Below are positions 53,059-63,930 of a stretch of DNA of 64,000 nt, in pieces (positions within the stretch are counted from its first letter, which is position 1; each line of letters opens with the position of its first letter). The notes beneath the pieces are model-generated. The model did not search any database and was not told the DNA's origin. It saw only the letters and a program-made list of their open reading frames with translations. The stretch comes from Alphaproteobacteria bacterium. GTDB lineage: Bacteria; Pseudomonadota; Alphaproteobacteria; UBA8366; Aestuariispiraceae. The stretch lies in the NCBI GenBank assembly GCA_030065235.1, contig JASJDC010000013.1, positions 1 to 64,000 on the forward strand. The letters run 5' to 3'. A program made the translations under genes and the position numbers.

Positions 53059-54039
53059 ATGCAAGCGAAGACATTTCTGAAGGGCGCCTTTGCGGCGGCC
53101 GCCTTTACCGTTATCGGCGCGACGGGCGCCGCCGCCCAGCAGCAGTTTATTTCGATCGGCACGGGCGGGGTGACCGGGGTCTACTATCCGACCGGCGGCG
53201 CGATCTGCCGATTGGTGAACAAAGACCGCAAAGAGCATGGCATCCGCTGTTCGGTCGAATCGACTGGCGGCTCGGTCTACAATATCAACACGATCCGCGC
53301 GGGCGAATTGGAATTCGGCGTGGCCCAGTCGGACTGGCAGTTCCACGCGTACAACGGCTCGGGCCGCGATAGCTTCATCGACGCGGGTCCGTTCGAGAAC
53401 CTGCGCGCGGTCTTCTCGGTCCATCCGGAGCCGATCAGCCTGGTGACGCGCAAGGACGCCAATATCAAGACGATCGCGGATCTGGAAGGCAAACGGGTCA
53501 ATATCGGCAACCCCGGCTCCGGCACCGAAGCGACCTGGAACGTGGTCTGGGGCGCGATGGGCAAGAGCAACGACGACTTGGCCCTGGCCTCGCAGTTGAA
53601 ATCGTCGGAAACGCCCGGCGCGCTCTGCGATAACAAAATCGACGCCTTCTTCTGGGCGGTTGGCAACCCGGCGGCTTTGAACACCGAAGCCGCGACGACC
53701 TGTGACGTCACCTTCGCCGCGGTCACCGGTCCCGCGATCGACAAGCTGGTCGCGGATAACTCCTTCTATTCGAAGACCACCATCCCCGGCGGCATGTATG
53801 CCGGCAATCCGGATGACATTCCGACCTTCGGCGTCGGGGCCACCTTCGTCACCTCGGCCGACGTGCCGGAAGAAGTGGTCTATGTCGTCGCCAAGGCGGT
53901 GATGAGCAACTTGGAGGATTTCAAGAAGCTGCATCCGGCCTTCGCCCATCTAAAAGCGGAGACGATGATCACAAACGGTCTGTCGGCGCCGCTTCATGAT
54001 GGGGCGGCCCGCGCCTACAAAGAACTTGGTCTGATGTAA
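53059..54039 (+). CDS. TAXI-family TRAP transporter solute-binding protein
   Basis: 326-aa periplasmic binding protein from the ATG at 53059, with GGGAG upstream; two earlier frames with ATG give an implausible charged leader. The signal peptide is cut near AAA-QQQF. TAXI hallmarks are [25 protein letters not shown] and [30 protein letters not shown]. Followed by a perfect intrinsic terminator and then the fused permease gene. TAXI ligands studied elsewhere include glutamate/glutamine and dicarboxylates; the ligand here is unknown. Confidence 0.92.
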   Translation: MQAKTFLKGAFAAAAFTVIGATGAAAQQQFISIGTGGVTGVYYPTGGAICRLVNKDRKEHGIRCSVESTGGSVYNINTIRAGELEFGVAQSDWQFHAYNGSGRDSFIDAGPFENLRAVFSVHPEPISLVTRKDANIKTIADLEGKRVNIGNPGSGTEATWNVVWGAMGKSNDDLALASQLKSSETPGALCDNKIDAFFWAVGNPAALNTEAATTCDVTFAAVTGPAIDKLVADNSFYSKTTIPGGMYAGNPDDIPTFGVGATFVTSADVPEEVVYVVAKAVMSNLEDFKKLHPAFAHLKAETMITNGLSAPLHDGAARAYKELGLM

Positions 54040-54051
54040 GGCTCGATGGGA

Positions 54052-54090
54052 GGGCGGTCGATCGAAACGGATCGGCCGCCCTTTCTCTTT
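54052..54090 (+). terminator. Intrinsic terminator between TRAP binding protein and permease
   Basis: Perfect 12-bp stem GGGCGGTCGATC / GATCGGCCGCCC counting one T-G pair, loop GAAACG, tail TTTCTCTTT. Strong enough for substantial termination, leaving reduced read-through into the permease gene. Confidence 0.85.
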
Positions 54091-54154
54091 GCGAATGAAT
54101 AACGATCCCCGGTCGGGCCAGGGTCCGCACCGGCGGCGGTTTAGGGGATGACCG

Positions 54155-56770
54155 TTGAGCGAGAGCGCAGGCGCGAGAACGACGGCTGATGTCGATCTGG
54201 ACGAACTCGTCGCCGCAAGCGACACCGGCGCGCGAAATCCAGGCGGCGGCCTTGGCGTCTTCATCGCCACACTGGCCTTCACCTGGTCGGTCTATCAGAT
54301 CTACATCGCCTCCAACATTCCCTTCCTTCTGGTCGAACTGACCGGCATTCGGCTCTTCGTTGAGATTCTGCCTTTTGCGCGACAGTTCCACCTGGCCTTC
54401 GCCCTTTTCCTAGCCGCCATGGCCTATCCGCTCTTCAGCGGGTCCTCGCGTCAGACCGTACCCTGGTACGATTGGCTGCTCGCCTTCCTGGGCGCCGGCG
54501 CCTGTCTTTACATGTTCGTAAACTTCGCAGAACTGGCGGAACGCGCCGGACTGCCGACCCAGATGGACCTGATCGTCGCGACCACAGGCATGGTCGTGAT
54601 GATGATCGCCACCTATCGCGCTTTAGGTTTCCCGCTGCTGATCGTCGCCGCTGTATTTCTGACTTATGTGTTTTTCGGCGATCAGCCCTTCATACCCGAA
54701 GTGGTGCAGTGGAAGGGCGCGTCCTATGGCAAGGCGCTGTGGCATTTCTGGCTGCAGGAGGAAGGGGTGTTCGGCGCGGCGATCGGGGTCGCCACCTCGA
54801 TGGTTTTTCTGTTCGTCCTGTTCGGGTCGCTGCTGGACCGGGCGGGGGCCGGAAACTGGTTCATCAAGATCGCGTTCGCCCTGATGGGCCATCTGCGCGG
54901 CGGACCGGCCAAGGCGGCGGTCGTGTCGTCGGCCATGACCGGGCTGATCTCCGGCTCCTCGATCGCCAACACGGTCACGACAGGCACCTTCACCATTCCG
55001 CTGATGAAGCGCGTCGGGTTCAGCGGCGAGAAAGCCGGCGCCACGGAAGTCGCCTCATCCGTGAACGGTCAGATCATGCCGCCGGTCATGGGCGCCGCCG
55101 CCTTCCTGATGGTCGAATATGTTGGGATTTCCTATCTCGAGGTCGTCAAACACGCCTTCTTGCCGGCCGCGATTTCCTACATCGCGCTGCTCTATATCGT
55201 CCATCTCGAAGCGCTGAAGGCCGGGATGACGGGACTGCCGCGGCGCGGTCCGATGCAGACGATCATGCGCAAGCTGATCGGCGTCTTGACCGGGTTCCTC
55301 GGCGTCGCCGCCCTCGCCGCCGCGATGTATTACGGTTTAGGCTGGACCAAAGAGGCCTTTGGCGACGCCACCATCATCGCCGTGGCGGTCCTGTTCTGCG
55401 TGGCCTATGTCGCACTGGTCGCGCTCGCGGCGCGTTATCCGGAGCTTGAACTTGACGACCCGAATGCGCCGCTGACGGAGCTGCCGGAAGCGGGACCGAC
55501 GGCGAAGGCCGGGTATTACTATCTGCTGCCGATCATCGCCTTGATCTGGTGCCTGATGGTTGAGCGGCTGTCGCCCAGCCTCAGCGCCTTCTGGGCGACG
55601 CTGGCGATGATCTTCATCATGTTCACCCAGCATCCGATCAAAGCCTTCTTCCGCAAGACCGGCGATATGGCGGGCGAATGGAAGCGCGGCGTGTTGGATT
55701 TCCGCGACGGCATGATCGCCGGCGCCCGGAACATGATCGGGATTTCTGTGGCGACCGGCGCGGCGGGCATCGTCGTCGGCACGATTTCGCTGACGGGCGC
55801 GCACCAGGTCGTCGGCGATTTCATTGAGTTCCTCTCGGGCGGCAGCCTGATCGCCATGCTGTTCCTGGTTGCGATTTTCAGCCTGATCCTGGGCATGGGC
55901 CTGCCGACGACGGCGAACTACATCGTCGTCTCCTCGCTGATGGCCTTCGTGATCGTCGATGTCGGGGCTCAAAACGGCCTGATCGTGCCACTGATCGCGG
56001 TGCATCTGTTCGTCTTCTATTTTGGCATCATGGCGGATGTGACGCCGCCGGTCGGCCTGGCCAGTTTCGCGGCGGCGGCGATTTCCGGCGGCGATCCGAT
56101 CAAGACCGGGGTGACGGCCTTCTACTATTCGCTGCGCACCGTCGCCCTGCCCTTCCTGTTCATCTTCAACACCGATCTGCTGCTGATCGATGTCGGGCTG
56201 GTGGGCGGCGTCCTGATCTTCATTAAGGCGACGATCGCCATGTTGATCTTCGCCGCCGCGACGCAGGGCTATTTCTTCGCCAAATCCCGGTTCTGGGAGT
56301 CGCTGGTCCTGTTGCTGGTGGCCTTCACCCTGTTCCGACCCGGCTTCTGGCTTGATCAAGTGTCCGAGCCCTATGAGCCGCTGCCGCCGGCGCAGATCTT
56401 CGAAGCCGCCCAGTCGGTTCCTGAAGACGGGACGCTGCGGCTTGTCTTCGAGTATGAGGATTTCGACACCGGCGACATCGAGCAACGCACCGTCCTCGTC
56501 CCGCTCGGGCCGGCGGGCGACGGCGAGTCGCGGCTGCGCGACAATGCCGGGATCGAACTGCTGCCGAACGACGACGGCCAATGGGTCGTCGACAATGTCG
56601 GGTTCGGCTCCTGGGCCGAGAAGGAGCGGATCGATTTCGACTGGGTGGTGCTCTCGGTCGAACGCGAGGCGGACCGGGTCGCAAAGGAAATCTTCTATAT
56701 CCCCGCGATCGCGTTGCTATTGCTGGTGATCATGCTGCAACGCCGCCGCACCGACGTGCCGCCCTTCTAA
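54155..56770 (+). CDS. TRAP transporter fused permease (4TM/12TM) with DUF3394-like tail
   Basis: 871-aa inner-membrane protein combining the small (DctQ-like) and large (DctM-like) TRAP subunits, as is usual for TAXI systems. Starts at TTG 54155 with AGGGGA six bases upstream; an ATG seven bases earlier is out of frame. Signature regions include GSSIANTVTTGTFTIPLMKR, ASSVNGQIMPPVMGAAAFLM, LGMGLPTTANYIVVSSLM and FYFGIMADVTPPVGLASFAA. The last about 150 residues form a soluble DUF3394-like domain (LVFEYEDFDTGDIEQRTVLV) followed by a final membrane helix and a basic tail. Sodium-coupled uptake is expected from the family. Confidence 0.93.
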   Translation: MSESAGARTTADVDLDELVAASDTGARNPGGGLGVFIATLAFTWSVYQIYIASNIPFLLVELTGIRLFVEILPFARQFHLAFALFLAAMAYPLFSGSSRQTVPWYDWLLAFLGAGACLYMFVNFAELAERAGLPTQMDLIVATTGMVVMMIATYRALGFPLLIVAAVFLTYVFFGDQPFIPEVVQWKGASYGKALWHFWLQEEGVFGAAIGVATSMVFLFVLFGSLLDRAGAGNWFIKIAFALMGHLRGGPAKAAVVSSAMTGLISGSSIANTVTTGTFTIPLMKRVGFSGEKAGATEVASSVNGQIMPPVMGAAAFLMVEYVGISYLEVVKHAFLPAAISYIALLYIVHLEALKAGMTGLPRRGPMQTIMRKLIGVLTGFLGVAALAAAMYYGLGWTKEAFGDATIIAVAVLFCVAYVALVALAARYPELELDDPNAPLTELPEAGPTAKAGYYYLLPIIALIWCLMVERLSPSLSAFWATLAMIFIMFTQHPIKAFFRKTGDMAGEWKRGVLDFRDGMIAGARNMIGISVATGAAGIVVGTISLTGAHQVVGDFIEFLSGGSLIAMLFLVAIFSLILGMGLPTTANYIVVSSLMAFVIVDVGAQNGLIVPLIAVHLFVFYFGIMADVTPPVGLASFAAAAISGGDPIKTGVTAFYYSLRTVALPFLFIFNTDLLLIDVGLVGGVLIFIKATIAMLIFAAATQGYFFAKSRFWESLVLLLVAFTLFRPGFWLDQVSEPYEPLPPAQIFEAAQSVPEDGTLRLVFEYEDFDTGDIEQRTVLVPLGPAGDGESRLRDNAGIELLPNDDGQWVVDNVGFGSWAEKERIDFDWVVLSVEREADRVAKEIFYIPAIALLLLVIMLQRRRTDVPPF

Positions 56771-56783
56771 CCGGACGGGCGGT

Positions 56784-57653
56784 CTATCCGTTCCAAAGGA
56801 CCTCGGCGACGCCTTTGACGCCGGCTTCGAGCGCGAAGAGCGCGCCGGCGTGCGGTTGCTGGGCGAGCGCCTCGTCCGTCTGTCCTTTGCGCGCCGAGGT
56901 GATGTAGAGCGTGTCGAGCGCCGAGCCGCCGAACATGCAGGAGGTCGGGCAGGCCGTGGGAATTTCGATCACCCGGTCCTCGCTTCCGTCCGGCGCATAG
57001 CGCACCACCCGCCAGCCGTTCCACTGCGCGTTCCAGAGAAAGCCCTCAGCGTCGATACAGGATCCGTCCGGATAACGGTCGGTTCCTTTCAGGGAGACGA
57101 AGTCCTCACGCGCGCCAAGCGTTCCCGTCGCGCCGTCCCAGGGAAAACGCCAAATCGTCTGGGCCATGCTGTCGGCGTGGTAGAACGAAGCGCCGTCGGG
57201 CGACCAGGCGAAGGTGTTGGTGATGCCGATCCCATCGAGATGCTTGGTCAACACGCCGTCGCCGCTGAAACTGTAGAGCGCGCCCGTGACGTTCTCCTCG
57301 GCATTGTCCATTGAGCCGATCCAGAACCGGCCTTGCGGATCGACCTTGCCGTCATTCGGCCGGTTGCCGGGCGTGTCCGCCTCGAAATCGGCGAGCTTGG
57401 TCAGTGCGCCCGTCGTCAGGTCGTAACGGTGGAACCCGCCGACACAGGCCAGGATCAGGTCGCCTTGGCGCGTCGGCGACGCCGCCGTCGTCACCAGAGG
57501 CAGATCGTAGGTCTCGAGATCGCCGCTTTCAGGCTCCAGCCGGAAGAGCTTCTGGCTCAAGATGTCGAGCCAGAACAAGCGCTGGCTCGCCGGATCCCAG
57601 AGCGGCCCCTCGCCCAGCATATTTGCGCCATCGACCACGACGGTCAAATCCAT
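56784..57653 (-). CDS. SMP-30/gluconolactonase-like protein
   Basis: 289-aa six-bladed beta-propeller from the ATG at 57653, with GGGAGG upstream. Metal-binding residues of the family are in place: Glu in MLGEGPLWDP near residue 14, Asn in NRPNDGKVDPQGRFWIG, Asn in NTFAWSPDG and Asp in YPDGSCIDAEGFLW near 195. Such enzymes hydrolyse sugar lactones. Last gene of the ABC transporter operon, 37 bp after the DUF2160 gene, and only 13 bp from the convergent TRAP permease. Suggests that an imported polyol or sugar acid passes through a lactone, but the substrate is not determinable. Confidence 0.87.
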   Translation of the reverse strand: MDLTVVVDGANMLGEGPLWDPASQRLFWLDILSQKLFRLEPESGDLETYDLPLVTTAASPTRQGDLILACVGGFHRYDLTTGALTKLADFEADTPGNRPNDGKVDPQGRFWIGSMDNAEENVTGALYSFSGDGVLTKHLDGIGITNTFAWSPDGASFYHADSMAQTIWRFPWDGATGTLGAREDFVSLKGTDRYPDGSCIDAEGFLWNAQWNGWRVVRYAPDGSEDRVIEIPTACPTSCMFGGSALDTLYITSARKGQTDEALAQQPHAGALFALEAGVKGVAEVLWNG

Positions 57654-57690
57654 CCCCAACCTCCCGATCACGCTGAAGCGCGGGCCCGGA

Positions 57691-57978
57691 TCAGACCCAG
57701 CGGAATACGATGATCGCGTATATGACCGAAACGACCGTCGCAATCCAGAGCATATCGCCGATTAGGCCGAGCCAGGCGAGATGGATATAAGCGCTGCCCA
57801 ACAGCGAGATGAACAACCGATCGCCGCGAGTCGTTTCGAGCGTGAGGATGCCGCGCCGGGGACCGCCGCCGGGCCGCTTATACTCCCAGACGCTCATCGC
57901 GATCAGACAGGCCAGGATGAAGGCGAAGAACAGCGCGGTCTGCCACGTCCACGCCATCCACTGCAATTCCGTGATCAT
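57691..57978 (-). CDS. DUF2160 small membrane protein
   Basis: 95-aa predicted inner-membrane protein with about three hydrophobic helices (TALFFAFILACLIAMSVW; LFISLLGSAYIHLAWLGLIG; MLWIATVVSVIYAIIVF) and a short basic loop YKRPGGGPRRG. DUF2160 proteins are regularly encoded within GlpSTPQV-type glycerol transporter operons; their function is unknown. Lies 12 bp after the glpQ-like permease gene. Confidence 0.85.
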   Translation of the reverse strand: MITELQWMAWTWQTALFFAFILACLIAMSVWEYKRPGGGPRRGILTLETTRGDRLFISLLGSAYIHLAWLGLIGDMLWIATVVSVIYAIIVFRWV

Positions 57979-57990
57979 GCCGCCCCCCTT

Positions 57991-58791
57991 TTAGACACGA
58001 CCCAGGGCGAAGCCCTTGGCGATGTAGTTCCGCACGAAATAGATCACGATCGCGCCCGGGATGATGGTGAGACAACCCGCCGCCGCAAGCAGCCCCAACT
58101 CATAACCGGCGCTTGAGGCGGTCTTTGTCATGGTCGCGACAATCGGTTTGGCGTCGACCGCCGTCAGGGTCTTGGCCAGCAGCATCTCGACCCAGGAGAA
58201 CATGAAGCAGAAGAAGGCCGCGACCCCGATGCCCGAGGTGATGTTGGGCACGAAAATCTTGAAGAAGAAACGCGGGAAGGAATAGCCGTCGACATAGGCG
58301 GTCTCGTCCAACTCGCGCGGCACGCCGGACATGAAGCCCTCCAGAATCCAGACGGCCAGCGGAATGTTGAACAGGCAATGCGCAAGAGCCACTGCGATAT
58401 GGGTGTCGAACAGGCCGACCGCCGAATAGAGCTGAAAGAAGGGCAACGCGAAGACCGCCGGCGGCGCCATCCGGTTGGTCAACAGCCAGAAGAACAGATG
58501 TTTGTCGCCGGCGAACCGATAGCGCGAGAAGGCGTAGGCCGCCGGCAGGGCCGCGCAGATCGAGATCACCGTGTTGATCGTGACATAGAGGATTGAGTTG
58601 ATATAGCCCCAATACCAACTCGGGTCGGTGAAGATCGTCCGGTAATTCTCCAACGTGAATTGCTGCGGAAACAGGGTGAAGCCGCCGAGAATTTCGTTCG
58701 TGGTTTTGAACGACATCGAGAACAGCCAATAGATCGGCAGCAGAAGGAACAGAATATAGATCGCCGGAACGAAGCGCGCATAGCGTGTCAT
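57991..58791 (-). CDS. glpQ: ABC transporter permease, GlpQ-like (MalG type)
   Basis: 266-aa inner-membrane permease with helices at YILFLLLPIYWLFSMSF, LYVTINTVISICAALPAAYAF, FFCFMFSWVEMLL and LLAAAGCLTIIPGAIVIYFV. The ATPase-contact EAA motif is present (ELDETAYVDGYSFPRFFFKIFVP region near residue 160). Works with the GlpP-like permease upstream (15-bp gap) as the membrane pore of a sugar/polyol importer. Gene symbol by analogy with the rhizobial glycerol importer; substrate not proven. Confidence 0.85.
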   Translation of the reverse strand: MTRYARFVPAIYILFLLLPIYWLFSMSFKTTNEILGGFTLFPQQFTLENYRTIFTDPSWYWGYINSILYVTINTVISICAALPAAYAFSRYRFAGDKHLFFWLLTNRMAPPAVFALPFFQLYSAVGLFDTHIAVALAHCLFNIPLAVWILEGFMSGVPRELDETAYVDGYSFPRFFFKIFVPNITSGIGVAAFFCFMFSWVEMLLAKTLTAVDAKPIVATMTKTASSAGYELGLLAAAGCLTIIPGAIVIYFVRNYIAKGFALGRV

Positions 58792-58806
58792 GATCGAGCG
58801 CCTCTC

Positions 58807-59673
58807 CTACGCGTTATCGTGTCGGGTCATGACCGTGTAGAACAGCCATGACACGAGGAGCGTGATCAGGAAATAGATCAGCGACATGGCCGCCGCTGGC
58901 CCAAGATCAAACTGACCCAGCGCGATCTTCACCAGATCGATCGACAGGAGCGTCGTCGAATTGCCCGGCCCGCCGCCAGTCAGAATCAACGGTTCCGTAT
59001 AGACCATGAAACTGTCCATAAAGCGCAGCAGAATGGCGATGGTCAGGACCCGCTTCATCTTCGGCAGTTGAATATGCCGGAAGATCGCCCAGGGCCGGGC
59101 GCCGTCGATCTTTGCCGCCTGATAATAGGCGTCTGGGATCGATGTCAGCCCGGCATAGGCCAGCAGCGCGACCAGCGAGGTCCAATGCCAGACATCCATC
59201 GCGATCAGCGTCATCCAGGCCGACAGCGGCTGCTGGGTCATATTGTAGTTAAAGCCGAGCCAGTTGAGCGTGTAGCCGAGCATGCCGATGTCCGGCAGCG
59301 CGAAAATGTTCCACATCGAGCCGACCACATTCCACGGAATCAGCAGCGGCAGCGCCATTAGGACAAGGCAGACCGACACCCAGACGCCTTTTTTGGGCAT
59401 GGTCAGGGCGATGATCACACCAAGCGGAATCTGGATAGCCAAAATGATCCCGGTGAAGAGCAACTGACGGCCTAGAGCGGCGTGAAACCGTTCCGATCTC
59501 AGGATATCCTCGAACCAGCCGACGCCATGCCAGAAGAACAGGTTGTTCCCAAAAGTCTCCTGAAACGCGTAGTTCACGACCGTCATCAAGGGCACCAGGG
59601 CGTTAAACGCCACCAGCAGCACCACCGGCAGGACGAAGAACCAGGCGCCCAGATTGTCAGGTTTCGTCACCAT
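58807..59673 (-). CDS. glpP: ABC transporter permease, GlpP-like (MalF type)
   Basis: 288-aa inner-membrane permease. Helices at AWFFVLPVVLLVAFNALVPL, LLFTGIILAIQIPLGVIIAL, VCLVLMALPLLIPWNVVG and the last AMSLIYFLITLLVSWLFYTV. The coupling-loop EAA motif reads YYQAAKIDGARPWAIFRHIQLP. The ATG lies 5 bp after the GlpT-like ATPase stop, with GGAGGG upstream. Partner of the GlpQ-like permease. Confidence 0.86.
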   Translation of the reverse strand: MVTKPDNLGAWFFVLPVVLLVAFNALVPLMTVVNYAFQETFGNNLFFWHGVGWFEDILRSERFHAALGRQLLFTGIILAIQIPLGVIIALTMPKKGVWVSVCLVLMALPLLIPWNVVGSMWNIFALPDIGMLGYTLNWLGFNYNMTQQPLSAWMTLIAMDVWHWTSLVALLAYAGLTSIPDAYYQAAKIDGARPWAIFRHIQLPKMKRVLTIAILLRFMDSFMVYTEPLILTGGGPGNSTTLLSIDLVKIALGQFDLGPAAAMSLIYFLITLLVSWLFYTVMTRHDNA

Positions 59674-59678
59674 CGGCC

Positions 59679-60752
59679 TCAGCCCTCCCGCACCAGCCAG
59701 CCATCCGCATAGACCCCGGTCTTCTCGGGATCGAAGGCCAGATGCGCCACGCCTTCGGGGATCGCCTGCCCTTCCCGCGCCAGAACGTTGATGCGCGCAT
59801 CCCCTGCCCGCGCCTCGGCGACCCGGTAGCGCCCGGCGTCAACGACGCGCGTGACCTCAACCGGGACGCCCGCCTCCGCAAAAGAGATGAACTCCGGCCG
59901 CACGCCGATCTCCAACCGATCCGCGCCTGACGGCGCGTGCGCCGCGCCCTTCGCATCGACCCGGACGCCGTTGAAAAAGGCGCCGCCGTCGCGGACCTCG
60001 CAGGGCAGAACATTCATACCGGGCGAGCCGATGAAATGGCCGACGAATGTATGCGCCGGCGCCTCGAACAGTTCGATCGGCGTGCCGATCTGAACCACCT
60101 CGCCTTCCTGCATCACCACCACTTGATCGGCGAAGGTCAGCGCCTCGGTTTGATCGTGGGTGACATAGATCATCGTCGCCCGCACCCGGTAATGCAGCTC
60201 CTTCAGTTTTGAGCGCAGTTTCCATTTCAGATGCGGGTCGATGACGGTCAGCGGTTCGTCGAACATGATGACATTGACGTCGTCGCGCACCAGACCGCGC
60301 CCCATAGAGAGTTTTTGTTTGGAGTCCGACGGCAGGCCCGAAGCGCGGGCGCCGAGCATGTCGCTCATCTCGAGCATCTCGGCGATTTCGCGCACGCGCG
60401 CGTCGACATGGCCCGCATCAACGCCGCGATTCCGCAGCGGGAAGGCCAGATTATCGTAAACGCTCATCGTGTCGTAGATCACTGGGAACTGGAATACCTG
60501 GGCGATGTTGCGCTGATCCGGCGGCAGATGGGTCACGTCCGCATCATCGAACAGGATGCGCCCCTCCGACGGCGCAACCAGACCGGAAATGATGTTCAAC
60601 AGCGTGCTCTTGCCGCAGCCGGACGGTCCCAGCAGCGCATAGGCGCCGCCATCCTGCCATTCCAAGTCAAGATGCTTGAGCGCGTAATCCTCCGGCCCTT
60701 GCGGGTTGGGCATATAGCTGTGCCGAATATGATCGAGTGTGATGCGCGCCAT
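59679..60752 (-). CDS. glpT: ABC transporter ATPase, GlpT-like, degenerate signature motif
   Basis: 357-aa ATPase of the MalK/UgpC group with a C-terminal TOBE-type domain. Walker A LLGPSGCGKSTLLN, Q-loop VFQFPVIYDTM, Walker B VIMFDEPLTVID and H-loop IYVTHDQTEAL are canonical. The signature motif, normally LSGGQ, reads LPSDSKQKLSMGRGL. It pairs with the neighbouring GlpS-like ATPase, whose signature is normal but whose H-loop His is missing, so the two sites of the heterodimer should be unequal. 9-bp gap to glpS. Confidence 0.88.
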   Translation of the reverse strand: MARITLDHIRHSYMPNPQGPEDYALKHLDLEWQDGGAYALLGPSGCGKSTLLNIISGLVAPSEGRILFDDADVTHLPPDQRNIAQVFQFPVIYDTMSVYDNLAFPLRNRGVDAGHVDARVREIAEMLEMSDMLGARASGLPSDSKQKLSMGRGLVRDDVNVIMFDEPLTVIDPHLKWKLRSKLKELHYRVRATMIYVTHDQTEALTFADQVVVMQEGEVVQIGTPIELFEAPAHTFVGHFIGSPGMNVLPCEVRDGGAFFNGVRVDAKGAAHAPSGADRLEIGVRPEFISFAEAGVPVEVTRVVDAGRYRVAEARAGDARINVLAREGQAIPEGVAHLAFDPEKTGVYADGWLVREG

Positions 60753-60761
60753 GACCCCGCC

Positions 60762-61871
60762 CTATCCGTTCACGCGACGCCCGTCGGGTGTGAAATACAG
60801 ACACCCTGAGACATCTAGGAAAAATTCATGGGCCTCGCCGACATTGTACGGATGGACGCCATGGCTCTGCGACACCCAGACATCGGTGTCGGCGGCGGCG
60901 CTGGCGCTATGCCCAGAGCCGGCGGCCACACCCATCTCGAAATGCGCGATGCTTTCGGAGCCGGAAAGCTCCGTGATCAGGACCTGGCCGGAGATCGAGA
61001 CGTCGCCCTCGGTCATTCGGCGCGGCGAGACATAGTGCGGGCGTACGGCGACAATATAATCACCGTCAGGCGCCGATGCGATCTCCCCCGCCGCGTTCCA
61101 GGAGGCCAGATTGCGCAACGCGATCCGGTCGCCGGACTTGGTGACCTTGGCGGTGTTGATGGGAGGATCGGAGAAGACACGCGCCGTCTCCAGGTCTTGC
61201 GGGTTTCGATAGAGCTCCGCCGTTTCACCGAACTGCGTCACGCGGCCCGCCGAGATCGTCGCCGTGTGGCCGCCCAATAACAGCGCTTCCGACGGTTCGG
61301 ACGTGGCGTAAAGCACGATCGAGCCGCGATCCGACAGCAGGCGCGGCAGTTCCTCGCGCAACTCCTCACGCAGCTTATAATCAAGATTGGCCAGCGGCTC
61401 GTCCAACAGCACGATATCGCTGTCCTTGACCAGGGCGCGCGCCAGGGCGGTGCGCTGCTGCTGGCCGCCGGAAAGTTCACCTGGGCGCCGTTTCAAATAG
61501 GGGCCCAGCCGCAGCAGATCCGCCGCCTGCTTCACGCGCTTCTCGACTTCAGGCCCGACCACGCCGCCGACGCGCAGGGGCGAGGCAATATTCTCAAAAA
61601 CCGTCAGATGTGGGTAATTGACGAAGAATTGGTGGACCAGACTGACCTGCCGCTTCTGCGTCGGGAGCGGCGTCAGGTTCTTGTGGTTGAGCCAGATTTC
61701 GCCTGTTGTTGGTCTGTCCAGAGCCGCGATCAGCTTGATCAGCGTCGTCTTGCCCGCGTTGGTCTCGCCCAAAAGGACATTGAACCCTTCCGGTGCGAAA
61801 CGGACCGAGGTTTCATGCAAATGCATCTCGGCGCCGGATCGTTTGGTCAGGTCTTTTAAGACAAGGGTCAT
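60762..61871 (-). CDS. glpS: ABC transporter ATPase, GlpS-like, H-loop His replaced
   Basis: 369-aa ATPase with C-terminal TOBE-type domain. Walker A is LLGETNAGKTTLIK, unusual in GETNAGKT but with the essential GK(T); Q-loop LVHQFFVNYPHL; signature LSGGQQQRTALARAL canonical; Walker B IVLLDEPLANLD. The H-loop reads VLYATSEPSEAL, with Ser where VTHDQ has His. First ATPase gene of the operon, separated from the binding-protein gene by a hairpin-bearing spacer. The pairing with a DUF2160 gene and GlpT-like partner marks it as the GlpS type. Confidence 0.88.
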   Translation of the reverse strand: MTLVLKDLTKRSGAEMHLHETSVRFAPEGFNVLLGETNAGKTTLIKLIAALDRPTTGEIWLNHKNLTPLPTQKRQVSLVHQFFVNYPHLTVFENIASPLRVGGVVGPEVEKRVKQAADLLRLGPYLKRRPGELSGGQQQRTALARALVKDSDIVLLDEPLANLDYKLREELREELPRLLSDRGSIVLYATSEPSEALLLGGHTATISAGRVTQFGETAELYRNPQDLETARVFSDPPINTAKVTKSGDRIALRNLASWNAAGEIASAPDGDYIVAVRPHYVSPRRMTEGDVSISGQVLITELSGSESIAHFEMGVAAGSGHSASAAADTDVWVSQSHGVHPYNVGEAHEFFLDVSGCLYFTPDGRRVNG

Positions 61872-61931
61872 CTATCTCGCCCGTGGACGGCGCCCAGGCA
61901 GAGCGCTCGAAACAAGGAAACAAATCGTTCG

Positions 61932-61975
61932 GTGAGAAAGGCGACTGTCCGGGACGTCATGCCCCGAACAGCCGC
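61932..61975 (-). terminator. Hairpin/attenuator between binding protein and ATPase genes
   Basis: Minus-strand stem GCGGCTGTTCGGG / CCCGGACAGTCGC, 13 pairs including two G-U, loop 9 nt, then CTTTCTCAC. It lies downstream of the glpV-like stop; partial termination would set binding protein above membrane components. Confidence 0.75.
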
Positions 61976-62008
61976 TTTCTCTATGCCGCTACGCCGGCCC
62001 AGGCTTGG

Positions 62009-63745
<1,737 letters not shown>

Positions 63746-63781
63746 ATTATTCCTCCCATCAGGATAGGATTTGCTGTGGAG

Positions 63782-63796
63782 AGTGATTATGTCACT
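63782..63796. promoter_or_regulatory. Inverted repeat AGTGA-N5-TCACT in divergent promoter
   Basis: Perfect 5-bp arms around TTATG in the 185-bp spacer between the binding-protein gene and the DeoR-type regulator gene. Candidate operator for that regulator or a CRP-like site of unusual spacing. The spacer also contains ATGATCAT and a run of AT-rich sequence suited to a promoter. Confidence 0.3.
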
Positions 63797-63930
63797 TCTG
63801 TTATCCTTATGATCATCACGGATACTCGAAAGCGCGTCAACAGCGCACTTTCGGAATTTTCGTTTTTGTGTTGTTTTCAGGACGCGCCGCGCGATCCGGC
63901 GGCGAACGATGGACTTTGAACCCCGATCTC

